64,000 bases of DNA from Adenophora triphylla var. japonica (Eukaryota; Streptophyta; Magnoliopsida; Asterales; Campanulaceae), in the NCBI GenBank assembly GCA_022495995.1, contig JAFEMH010001471.1, positions 310,001 through 374,000 on the forward strand. Reading direction: 5' to 3'. The notes under the pieces were generated by a model. It searched no databases. It had not been told where the DNA came from and worked only from the letters and a program-made list of their open reading frames with translations. This document shows, piece by piece, positions 11,667 through 21,971 of this stretch (position 1 is its first letter; every line of letters begins with the position of its first letter). The translations under genes and the position numbers were made by a program.

Positions 11667-13030
11667 GTGAATTTGGGGACTGCTGAAAAGCCTAAAGAGA
11701 CACAAATCAGAGAGTTCTTCATCAATACCGAGCGAGAAGCATTGACTGCGCTGCTCAAAGAATTCATAGACATGTTCGCCTGGTCCTACCAAGACATGCC
11801 CGATTTGGACCCCGCCATAGTAGAACACCGGATTCCCTTGAATCCCGAGGCCAAGCCCATCAAACAGAAGTTGCGCAGGATCAAGCCCAAATGGTCTTTG
11901 CAAGTCAAGGAAGAAATCGAAAAGATGTTTCGCGTCGGCTTCATAAGGGTGATCGAATACCCAACTTGGCTCTCCAACATAGTCACAGTCACCAAGGCTA
12001 ACGGGAAGGTGCGCTGTTGCGTAGATTTCTGGGATCTCAACAAAGCAAGACCAAAGGACAATTTTTCGCTGCCAAACATAGTTATGTTGGTCGATACCAC
12101 GACAAATTCGAAGTTAAGTCTTTTGTGGATGATTTTTCCGTCTACAATCAGATCAAGATGGCCGAAGAAGATCAAGATAAAACCGCCTTTACCACCCCAT
12201 AGGGAACTGACTATTACACGGTAATACCTTTCGGATTAAAGAATGCTGAGGCTACCTACCAACGGGCAGCAACAACACTTTTTCACGATATGATCCACAA
12301 GGAAATCGAAGTGTACGTCGAAGACATGATCATTCACTCAAAAGGGTCAGACGGACAACATCTCACCGACTTGAGAAAATTTTCGATCGTCTTCGAAAGC
12401 ATTCAATGAGGTTGAACCCCGCTAAATGCACGTTTGGAGTAACCCGGGGTAAAGTCTTGGGATACATGGTCACAGAACGAGGCATCGAGGTCGATCCCGA
12501 GAAGATCAAAGCCATAGCTGAGATGAGACTACCACAACCCAAACAGAGGTAAAAAGCTTTATGGGGTGCTTGCAATACATCAGCCGCTTCGTGAATCAAT
12601 TGACTTCCATGTGCGAGCCAATTTTCCGGCTAATGAAAAAGAACGCAGACATCGAGTGGAATCCAGAATGCCAAGATGCTTTCGAGAAAATAAAGGCGTA
12701 TCTTGTGAATCCTCCAATCCTCTATCCTCCCCACAAAGAAAAGCCACTTTTGCTGTACCTAACTGTAACCAACACTGCAGTTGGAGCCATGTTGGGCCAA
12801 GAAAAGAAAGAATCAAAAATCGAGAATGCCATTTACTTCGTGAGTCGAAAATTCCAAGGTATCAAGTTCAACGATTCAACTTTAGAGAAGACCTGCGTTG
12901 CTCTAGTATGGGTGGTTGGAAAATTGGGACACTACATGCAATCGCACACAGTGCATCTAATCTCCAAGATGGATCTGTCAAATATCTCTTCAACAAACCC
13001 TCACTATCAATGAGACTAGTCAAATAGTCT
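11667..13030 (+). pseudogene. GyA reverse transcriptase and RNase H
   Basis: The start MNLGTAEKPKETQIREFF is the usual lead-in. RT begins at LLKEFIDMFAWSYQDMP, then GFIRVIEYPTWLSNIV, and CVDFWDLNKARPKDNF (residues about 105-130). A frameshift near 12100 moves the frame to SVYNQIKMAEEDQ, and a TAG follows at 12200-12202. The polymerase motif at 12314-12325 reads YVED instead of YVDD. The RNase H connection follows at 12561-13013 (YISRFVNQL, AIYFVSRKFQG-like region). RT copies the RNA into DNA. Frameshifts, stops and the catalytic Asp-to-Glu change make it inactive. Confidence 0.8.
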
Positions 13031-13694
13031 TTCTTCCTAGCAGAGTTCGACATCAAATACGTGACCAGGAAGTCAGTTAAAGGGCGCGTAATGGCTGAAC
13101 AGTTGGCCAACTTCCAAGTAAATAAGCCAAAGGTCCCGAGCCACAATTTCCAAATGAAGGAATTTTCACGCTTGAAGGCGAGAATTGATGGCAGATTTTC
13201 TTCAACGGAGCAGCCAACAAGAGAGGTAATAGCATTGGAATGCTCATGGTAGACCCAAAAGACGAGAACACCCCAATCGCCATAAAGCTGAATTTTGAGG
13301 TTACCAACAACGCGGTCGAATATTAAGCATGCGCTACCGGTTTAGAGGCTACCCTCAAAAGGAACATCCAAGAATTGGAAGTCTACGGGGAATCAGCCTT
13401 GATCATTAACCAGGTCTCCAACAAATGGAAAACAATAGACCCCAGTTTGCAAAAATATCACGCATGTATGGAAGATCTCATTGCACAATTCAAATAGGTC
13501 ACTTTTCACTACTTGCCAAGAGACCAGAACCAGTTCGCGGACGATCTAGCCACTCTGGCTCACTTGTGGAGATCCCCGAAGGGAAGTCGGTAAAGCCATT
13601 CAAAGAGGGAAGGAAAGAAATCCCGGCCTACTGCTTTGAAATTGAGGCAGAACCCAAGCCGATCAATGAGTCATTGTACAACCAAATTTACCAT
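13031..13694 (+). pseudogene. GyA archaeal-type RNase H, interrupted by CoA
   Basis: The second RNase H, typical of Tat-lineage gypsy elements. In the best frame (13189-13325) it reads IFFNGAANKRGNSIGMLMVD and then NNAVEY followed by TAA. The first catalytic Asp is Asn. It continues with YGESALIINQVSNKWKT and later FADDLATLAHL. The next frame (13425-13694) ends with residues SLYNQIYH at the exact point where CoA was inserted. Reading resumes at 29645 with QYLKSGD. This is a pseudogene by substitution, stop and insertion. Confidence 0.75.
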
Positions 13695-14955
13695 TTTTAG
13701 GCCTAATTGGTAGGAAAACAGGCTAGAGGGGGGGTGAATAGCCTGTTTTTATAATTTCTTGAAACTTCTTTTCAAAACCTTTGGAAATTGTCCAAGTAAC
13801 TTATCACTTAGCTAACCGATTGAAACCAGTTGCACAGCGGATAAAATATTACTGGTTTGACTCACACAAGATCGGTTAGGCAAAGATATTTTCAAAGATA
13901 GTAAGTTAAAATATCATGCAATTGTATTTTCCAATAGAGAAACAAACAACCAGTAAATAGGAGTTAATAGGTTGTGACCGGTTGAGAGAATATCAACCGA
14001 TTACAATAACAAAGGTAATGAGCAAACAAACAAAGAAAATGACACAATTGTTTGAAGAGGTTCACATTGTTAAATAACTTCTATGTCCTCTATCAAGTTT
14101 GGTCAAAACTTGGATTTGTGAAAGTGCACTATTAATGATACCTAACTATTACAAGTTGCAAGCCTTGTGATTGAGGGCTGCCAAAAGTAAAGTGATCACT
14201 AATGGATCGTGCTACAAGAATGACCAGGTATTTTCTAGAGATATGTTCACAAGGTTGAACTGATTTCTCTAGGGTGTGTGTGTGATTCAATCAATGTATT
14301 CCAATCATAGTCTTGTTTGGGAACATTACAAGAATTGATTGATGGTGCTCAGTGTATGTCCTAACAGAGATAGTCTAGTGAATATGTGGGACTTGAATGC
14401 TTGAACAATGTAGTTCTTGGAAACTCACTCTCAAATATCTTTAATGCACCAACCCTCTTCAATGCTATAGAGAAGGTATTTATAGTGGTCTTCAAAATAG
14501 AGCTATTTTCTCTGAAGGGGTTAAAAGGATGACTTGGACTGACAGACATTTAATGAGAATATCTTCTACATTAAATGCCTGAGATTTGATGAAGACATTT
14601 TCCACTTGATAGAGGAGGTTATTGTGAGTACTGATAACTTTGACATTCCTCTTTGAGTTACTGACAAGTTGTAGGAATGTCTTCATAGCCAACTGTTCTA
14701 CCATCTTCAGCAAAGTTTTGTGCTGAGTAGGTGAGAACATTAAATGCTTGAAAAAGCTTGTTGAAGAAGCTTGACCGTTCAGCAGCAACTAAGGAGGTCT
14801 GATCGGTTAACTGTCAACTGGCACTAGCACTAAAGGGAACCTATCATACATAGAAAATTCTAATTGGTCTAGTTAAAATTAGGGGTCCTCAATAATGCTT
14901 ATTATGATTGGAATTAAGCAATTCTAAAGCTATATATATATATATTTGACTAACT
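13695..14955 (-). repeat. CoA 3' LTR
   Basis: Pairs with 28209-29639. It is about 170 bp shorter because a block of Gly/Thr-rich CCGGTT sequence present at 29340-29500 is missing. Its terminal TG and CA are mutated on the distal sides. The TATA box TATAAATA (minus) lies at 14477-14484. By eye there are about 24 substitutions in the first 410 aligned bases compared with the other LTR. Confidence 0.88.
14477..14484 (-). promoter_or_regulatory. TATA box in CoA 3' LTR
   Basis: TATAAATA on the minus strand. The same place in the 5' LTR (29010-29017) reads AATAAATA. Confidence 0.55.
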
Positions 14956-14966
14956 ATCTCCTCCTA
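14956..14966 (-). promoter_or_regulatory. CoA polypurine tract
   Basis: The minus strand reads AGGAGGAGAT directly before the 3' LTR, the normal position for plus-strand DNA priming. Confidence 0.7.
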
Positions 14967-15394
14967 ATTGCTTAAGTCCAATCGTCCTAGGTTAACATAT
15001 ATCTTAACTTAGTAATAGAATGACTAAGAGTTTATCTTTTAATTATGTCATTCCCTAAGTCAAGTGATAACTTGATGTAACCTAAGAAAGTTTACAAGAT
15101 GAAAGTTTATAAAATAAAATAAAATGGATGAATGATGCAACCTGCAAATTTAAATAGTTAGTAGCAGTGAAGTCATTCAGAAATATAAAAGAAAATTTAA
15201 GAAAGCAAAACATTTAAAATGAACAAGTTGAGGGTTAAGAAATTCTCATTGGAATATAAGCTGCAGCCGGTTGGAACAAAGTGAAAGACAAGTACATCAT
15301 CGGTTACATTCTATTCTTGAGCAGGATCGTCGGTAGAGTCCTTGTCCTTTGAAACCGTTGGTGTAGCCGATGAGATGACCGGTTCAGACTTTGA
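14967..15394 (-). other. CoA spacer between extra ORF and PPT
   Basis: AT-rich non-coding DNA. No gene or repeat recognised. Confidence 0.5.
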
Positions 15395-18300
15395 TCACTT
15401 TGCTTCCTTGGCTTTCTTCTCTTTCTTCTCTTCTTTTCTTCTCTTTCTTTTTGCCTCTTTCTCAGATTTGGTTAACTGACCGCTTGCAAATAATTTCTGA
15501 TAAATCTCATTTTGAGCCTTGACTTTGATCAGCTCAGCATTTGCATCTTTCAGTTGGCCAGTTAATTCACGGATCTTGAGATTTGCTTTCTTGAGTTCAT
15601 CGGTTGCTTCATTCAAGTCGGACTGAATGGCTACGAAATGATCATATAACTTTTGGTTTGAATGAGTTGAGTCATTGAGCTGTGTGATCAGATCGGTTAT
15701 AATGGCATCTTTATCATCCAGTTGAGCCATAACATTGCTAATGGACTTAGCAAACCCAATTTCAATCCTATTTAACCTTTGCTCTTCCTCCTCCTGATTG
15801 GACTTAGCAAGGTTAGCAATTAATTCAGCATTTGTTCCAGTCACTCCCTCAAGTAGTGCTTCATGGAACTCAATAAGATCATGCATAACAACTGGCCATT
15901 GAGGGTCATCTTCATTATTAGTGGAAGAGGCAGAAACAGTCGATTTAGAGGTCGGTTGGAAGGGAGACTTTTAGGCATCGGTCATAGGTGAGTCGGTCGG
16001 AGGAATAGCAACATCGGTCAGGACTAGAACGGTTGGAGCAGCAACTTGATCGGTTGAGGCTTGATCGGCTAAAGGAATGGCTTGACCGGTAATAGAAGGG
16101 TGATTGGAAGAGGTATCTTGGCCGATGGGAGAGATCACAATATCTTCATACATTTTCTCATTAGCAGAAACAGCCAAAACTGGGGTCACAAACCCATTGT
16201 TTTCTCTACTCAACTCCAAGGCACATTCAATAGTAGAGACTTCATCGAAAGCATCCATAACCATACTGGCAGCAGTAGGAGCTAAAGGTATGGCTCTCTG
16301 CCTTCACCTTATCAAGTGAAGCATCCTCAGAAGGTCCAGTAGTAAGAAGGCATGCCTAATATTGCTTTGTGGCTTGACCTTTCCATCTTCTTGTCTAACC
16401 GATAGCCTGTGAGCTTGAGGCATAAATCCTACCAACTTGGTCACCTCGAATGACCAGTTAAAGATTTTCAGTTCCAAAACTTTGGTCATCCAGTTATTCA
16501 GGGATAAGTATTTGATGAATAAGTTGCCGATTGAGAGAGAGCATTCAACCGGTCGAGGTAACCGTTGGACAAGCTGACCGCCAATGTGGAGAGCCCTTGG
16601 CTGATATCTACGCAGAGGATTGTAGATCGGCTTCCGGTTTGCTGAAAAATCAGAGATCAACTGCTGGTCGGTTTTGCCAGGTATAAACTTTGCATCTCTG
16701 GCCGGTGCAGATCTTCTTCTTAATCGAAGGATAAATGGTGCAATATCAAGACTAGTCTCACAGGCGGCATCAGGTTTGGGTAATGGTGGAGGCATTGGGA
16801 TTGGCTGAAGGCATGAATGGCTAACAATCTTCTCATGAGGCTCAAAGAAAAGCATCCCATTTGATAATCGGGGGATGGAAGCTTTTGTTGTATAGTAGTT
16901 GAGCGTAGACATGGGGTCTTTCTGATCACGTGTAAAATCAAAGCTAGCCGGTGGATGAGCAACATCAAAAGGGTTGTAGTCAAAGGAATCAGCTGCTTTG
17001 AATTCTATCTCTTCTTCATCTTCAAGAAAGTCAGATGAAGGTAAATCAGCCTTAAGCATAATCAAAGGCTCCTCCTCAACCAGTGGTTTCCCTTTCAAAA
17101 TGGAAGAATGAATTGCACTGGCTTGTCTATCCAACACAGAAGCTTGAATGGCTTGCTGAGTGGCCATCTCCTCATCTCTCAACCGTTGATGGTCCAATTC
17201 AGCATCAAACAGGCTAGCTGCCATAGCCTTTTGCAGTTCAATTTCCTCAGCTTTATCTTCAATCGGTTTCTCTTCCTTAACTGGTTCAGTAGACATATCG
17301 GTTAGAGGCATCTCAATCAGTTGAGTAACCGTTGAGGGATCGATTACAGCAGCGGCTCCTCCTCCTAAGGTCGTAACCAGTGAAGTTTCGGTTATGCCTC
17401 CTCCCAAACTTCTAACCATTGCCATCTTTTGAGGAGTGACAAATTCCATTCTTTCAGATCGTTCATCATCAGAACTGGTAATGGAACTTGAGCTTGACCA
17501 AACACTCTTATCATCTCCATCTTTTCCATCATCGGTTTCACTATCATCTTCAAACAATTCCTCAATTTCTTCATCGGTAGTGGTTGTCCACTTGGTTTTA
17601 TTTGATTGGACCGATGAGAAAAAATCAACTAAGGCAATATCTCCCATACCTTGTATTTCTTTATCAATCTCCACCATATTCTGCAACACATCCAAGACAT
17701 TTCTAATCAACTGATATTCCCTGGCACCCAAGTCAACCGGATGAGTTTCAAAGGTTGGAAGCTAATCACCAGCTTGCTCAGGTCTCCCTAACTGGTAGGG
17801 GTCAGACTCCATTAGTGTGTCTTGGGCTTCATATAACAATGCAAAATCAGCCCACACAGCATGTACCATCATGTCTTGTCGCAGCCTATCTTGAGCCAAG
17901 TAAATTGTATTCCATAAGTTTGGAAGCTGATCAAAATATCGGTTGTAGCACCGAACAAGATCATGCTTTGACAAGGAAATATCATAATTTCTTAATAGAC
18001 AAGGCTTGCTGAAGTAGATGCCTTTTTCTTCATGAATATTTTCATAATCTACATAATCATTTGCTTCACCTGTTGGGACAGCATCTTTATTGATCTCGTG
18101 GAATTGAAGCAATCTCCTGATGAATGGTGGTAGATGGTCAATGGGATAAACCCAGTTAGATGGGGAAAGCTTATGAGAAACGACCCAAGGATTGCAGTAA
18201 AAAATGTGGAAGGTTGGGTTCTTGATCGGTTGGCAATGGGTGACCGATTGATTGGATGCATGACCGGTTATGGGAACTGCATCGGTTAGGAAATCATGAC

Positions 18301-18795
18301 TGAATAATCGTTTAGGGATGAAGGGGATGAAAGTGGTTAGATCGGTTTCAATCCTTTTCTTTCTCTCAGCATTCTCCTTTGCTATTTGAGAGGAAGATTT
18401 TTGAATCGGTTTGGATTTTTGGACAGGTGGAGGGGCAGATTTTCTGGCTGTCTTCTTTGGTCGGGCAGGAGGAGAAATAGAGGCTGATAGTTGAGCATCA
18501 GTTGAGGCAATCGATTGAGGGATAGTGACAGGTTTAGATTTGGCTGATGGCTCATCGGTTTGCTTTCTCTTGACCGGTAAAGGCAAATTAGTAGCCGGTA
18601 GAGAAGGTTTAGAAGCATCGGTTGATTTCTTCACCTTTGGCTTATAAACTCTTTTCTTCTTCTCAACAACCGATTGAGCGCCGGTTGATGAGGGCTCACC
18701 GATAGTAGCAGCACCGGTTGAAGGCTTAGCTTCCTTAGCAATCCTAGCTTGATCAGATTTGTCAAAGGCTTTGCAGAAGGATTGGGGGTAGCTTG
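15395..18795 (-). pseudogene. CoA extra 3' ORF, middle and C-terminal part
   Basis: The open pieces at 17762-18634, 16304-17731, 15971-16264 and 15395-15886 all lie in the same reading frame and are separated only by single stops at 17762, 16304 and 15971. They are therefore one long protein of well over 1000 residues before decay. From the N-terminus: a Lys/Pro/Ser-rich basic region, a more globular part with FIPFIPKRLFSHDFLTD and NPWVVSHKLSPSNWVYP, an acidic stretch (EEIEELFEDDSETDDG), a long low-complexity Thr/Glu/Ala region, and a C-terminal coiled coil with a Lys-rich tail (KEAKRKRRKEEKKEKKAKEAK region). No signal peptide or membrane segment is evident. Extra ORFs after pol are known in SIRE-type elements and some were called env-like; this one shows no envelope feature. 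Confidence 0.65.
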
Positions 18796-18803
18796 GTTGA
18801 TCG
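18796..18803. repeat. hAT1 target site duplication, left
   Basis: GTTGATCG, identical to 20399-20406. Confidence 0.95.
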
Positions 18804-20398
18804 TAGGGGTGTAAGCGGTTTAGCTCAAATCGCGGTTTGAGACCGAGCCGAGCTAAACCGTGGGGTTTAGCTCGGTTTTTTTATTTGAGTGGTTTAGCTC
18901 GGTTTGAAAAAATGCCAAACCGAGCGGTTCGGTTTAGCTTGCGGTTTGAGGGTGCCGAGCCGAGCCGAACCGAGCCGAGCTAAACCGTTTAGCTTTCAAA
19001 CCGAGCTACGAGACCGAGCTATGAAACCGAGCTACGAAACCGAGCTACGAGACCGAGCTACGAGACCGAGCTACGAAACCGAGCTATGAAGTCAAACCAA
19101 ACCACCAAAAACCATAATCCTAACCATTCATTCCAAATCAAATTAATCCCCACCTTTAATTATTTCAAAACCCTAAAATGCCTAACATTTGAACTGCCTC
19201 TTAAATCTCAATCTCATTAGTCATTACACAGAACAAAATTACTATCCCTTTTCCTTCTCTCTCTCTTCCCCTTCTCTCTCGACTCTTCGGTTCGGTACTC
19301 ACTGCCCCTCATCCACCCTCGCCGGCGCCGCCTCAACGTCGCAGCACGTAGATCTCACTGCCGCCTCTACGTCGCTCACTCTCACTGCCCCCGTCTCTCT
19401 CTTCTATAGTCGCAGGCGAATTCACATCTGCCTCAACATCGCCTCAACGACGTCGCTCACTCTCACTGCCCCTTCTCTCTCTTCTATAGTCGAAAACGAA
19501 GGCATCCATGGATAACCTCAGTGTATGTGTTCTTAATATCCCTTCAATTTTATCAAATTTCCTAATTTTCGTCTTTAATTTTCGTCTTTAATTTTTTTTA
19601 TTGAATAACCTATGTTTGTTTGTTGTTTCTTAGACTGAAATTCTGAACTGTTTTCTCCTTGCTTTTGAGTCACTAACTAGTCATACTTGCTATTATTTGC
19701 TTGGGCTGTCTCACTGTTTGTAATCTCAGTGTCTGTTTCCGTGGTTTGATTTGTATTAGCATGAATTTATATGGATGTTTTTGAATTCCTGTTGATAAGA
19801 GACATTATAGATTTGAAAGCCTGTTATCTGTGAATGTCAAAAAAATAAAAAATCAAAGTTGCTCGTTTACAATGAGATAGAAAACTATCATATCCTGAAC
19901 ATGAAAGAATTTAGAGGGAAAAAATTATAGCTTATTTTTTTGAAAGTATAAATTTGTACTTTTACGGATTTGTATTTCTTATAACTTGGTTTGTTTATTA
20001 AGGCCTGTTTGCACATTGCAGTTTGCACTTTGCAGTTTGCACGACACTTGGTTTGTATTAATGCCTGTTTGTTACATGTTGTGTTTGCTCAGTGCTCATT
20101 CTCAAGTTGTGTTTGTATTAATGACTGTTTGTATTAAGGACTGGAATTGGGTCACAACACTTGGTTTTTTTAAGAAGTGATCAAGTTGTGTTTGTTCTTA
20201 TTCTTTTTTTGTTGTAAATTTGTTTGGTTGATTCAAACTGCGGTTCAAACCGAGCTAAACCGAGCTAAACCGATTTAGCTCAGCTCGGTTCGATTTTTTT
20301 TTTAGCTCAGCTCGGTTTGGAATTTTTCCAAACCGATACTAGCGGTTTGGCTCCTAAATTTGTCCAAACCGAGCTAAACCGAACCATTTACACCCCTA
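18804..20398. mobile_element. hAT1: non-autonomous hAT transposon
   Basis: 1595 bp. The ends are TAGGGGTGTAA and TTACACCCCTA, the terminal inverted repeats typical of plant hAT elements, flanked by a perfect 8-bp duplication GTTGATCG, the hAT hallmark. Subterminal regions are full of CGGTTTAGCTC / GAGCTAAACCG copies in both orientations, as expected for transposase binding sites. No transposase domain is encoded. The inside (19250-19530) is pyrimidine-rich, then has ATGGATAACCTCAGT followed by GTATGTGTT, which looks like a 5' untranslated region, a short first exon and a donor splice site left from an autonomous parent. That last point is inference. Confidence 0.9.
18955..19092. repeat. hAT1 subterminal repeat array
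   Basis: At least nine near-tandem copies of a 12-14 base unit built on ACCGAGCTA with ACGAA or ACGAG spacers. The short ORF across it is a repeat artefact. Confidence 0.85.
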
Positions 20399-20406
20399 GT
20401 TGATCG
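20399..20406. repeat. hAT1 target site duplication, right
   Basis: GTTGATCG, identical to 18796-18803. Confidence 0.95.
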
Positions 20407-21087
20407 GTTGATTTAGCAAGAACAACGGGTATCCTCCTCAACATTCTACTTATTAGCAAATAATGACAAGGCCTGGCCTTGTTTGCTCTAGCCAATGGCT
20501 TCTCCTTTTGAAATTTCTTGAAGGCTACAAGAATTATTATGTAGATAAATGAACACTAGTTGAAATCCTTTTGGACCAAAATAGCAGCCATAGCTTCCCA
20601 CTGAACCATGGTGATGTAGTGATGAGAGCCTGACCGGCATATGATGCACCGGTCCACAACTTCGGTTAGGGCGTAGTTAACAGCATCCAGATCTGACTTT
20701 TTGTTACCCTCACCGGTAACGAATGGTCCAGTGCCTCTGATCGTGGACCAAGCAAGTTCCATGTCCTTAACAAGAACGGATGAGGGGCCGGTTGGGAAAA
20801 GCTTGGGCTATGGAGGCTGGGTTAAAGACGATGGGTATTCCAGCAACGGTTGAGATAATAGAGGCCATTTCTCCATTATTGACATCATCATTCAGACTGC
20901 CTTTGTCAAACATCTCATTTACCAACTCATACAAAATATCTTCATTCCCATCAGGCATCAGAAATGAAAGAACACCAGCACCCACCAGAATGGCTTGAAG
21001 CAGCTTTCCTTCTTCAGATTCGAAGAAGCTGGGTAGAATGTAACCTCCGTAGATGTCTTTCTTTGGGGTAGAAGATTTGGGAGCCAT
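20407..21087 (-). pseudogene. CoA extra 3' ORF, N-terminal part
   Basis: Starts at 21087 (MAPKSSTPKKDIYGGYIL), about 880 bases after the pol stop. Residues 1-100 are open to 20767, then one frameshift continues into 20556-20762 (MELAWSTIRGTGPFVTGEG, then YALTEVVDRCIIC). It resembles the plant protein family annotated as putative plant transposon protein, which I recall from copia and gypsy 3' ORFs. A TGA/TAA-rich tail leads to the hAT1 insertion, beyond which the same protein continues at 18795. No function is known to me. Confidence 0.55.
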
Positions 21088-21971
21088 CTGTATAAATCAA
21101 ACATCAAGGATAAAACACAACATTTCAAGTTAGAACATTTAAAAATTATTTAAACAAAACAAAATATTCAAACCTAGAAAACTTTTGAGTGTTCTTCGAG
21201 ATTTACCAGAAAAGTTTGAAAGTTGATGAAGAAGAATGAAGAACAGATGAAGATTTGAAGAACACGGATGAATTTGAAGATTTTAATGCAGGTTGATTGC
21301 AGAGAGAATGAGAGATTTCAAAGGAGCGAAAGTTTCAAATGAAGCTTTTGATTTTCTTTTATAGGGAGAGAGAAAAAGAAGGTGAAGGCGAAGAGGTTTT
21401 GTTGGGCGAAACAAAATTTAAACGTTTCTACTGGTTTGCACAGATATTTAAATATTTTAAACATGATTTTAAATATAGACGCATAAAAATAGGTACGTGT
21501 GTGTAGCAGTTAAACTAAAACACAATAATGAACAGAAAGATAACCTTTTGATAAATCGGAGTGATACAGAGACTACCTTTTTGGTCAAAATTAAAATTTT
21601 GATCAACCCAGAAGAAAAAGTTGGTGATAGGACACTGTAGAGTGTCAAATAAGCGGCTGACAAGACAGGTAGGGCAGCATGGTCATAGAACGAGTTGGTT
21701 AAAATGGATTGGCCAAATAGGAGCGGCCGCGGTTCATCGTCGGTTGAGCGTTAGATGACCGGTTAGGCGAAACCATTGAAGGCTTGTCCGGTTAAAGATG
21801 TAGCCGGTTGAGATATGATCGATCATGTGCAATGACCGATTGAGAGCTTGAGCCATCAGTTAAGGGACCATCAGTTAGCTTGAATCAGCAATAGTAGAGA
21901 GAAGGCAAGATTGGGATATCACCTTTTAATCGGTTGATAGCTTACACAAGTAGAAAAGTTAGCACAATTTA
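21088..21971 (-). other. CoA spacer between pol and extra ORF
   Basis: AT-rich and non-coding. The part at 21090-21400 is purine-rich on the plus strand, which on the minus strand looks like a pyrimidine-rich untranslated leader for the extra ORF. This is compatible with a spliced or internally started transcript but not proof of one. Confidence 0.4.

Noticed and set aside
19189..19515. 108-residue ORF in hAT1
   Set aside because: Ser/Thr/Leu-rich translation of a pyrimidine-rich leader; its frame differs from the likely transposase ATG.
15395..21087. Retroviral-type envelope gene
   Set aside because: The position after pol invites this name, but no signal peptide, cleavage site or membrane segment is visible.
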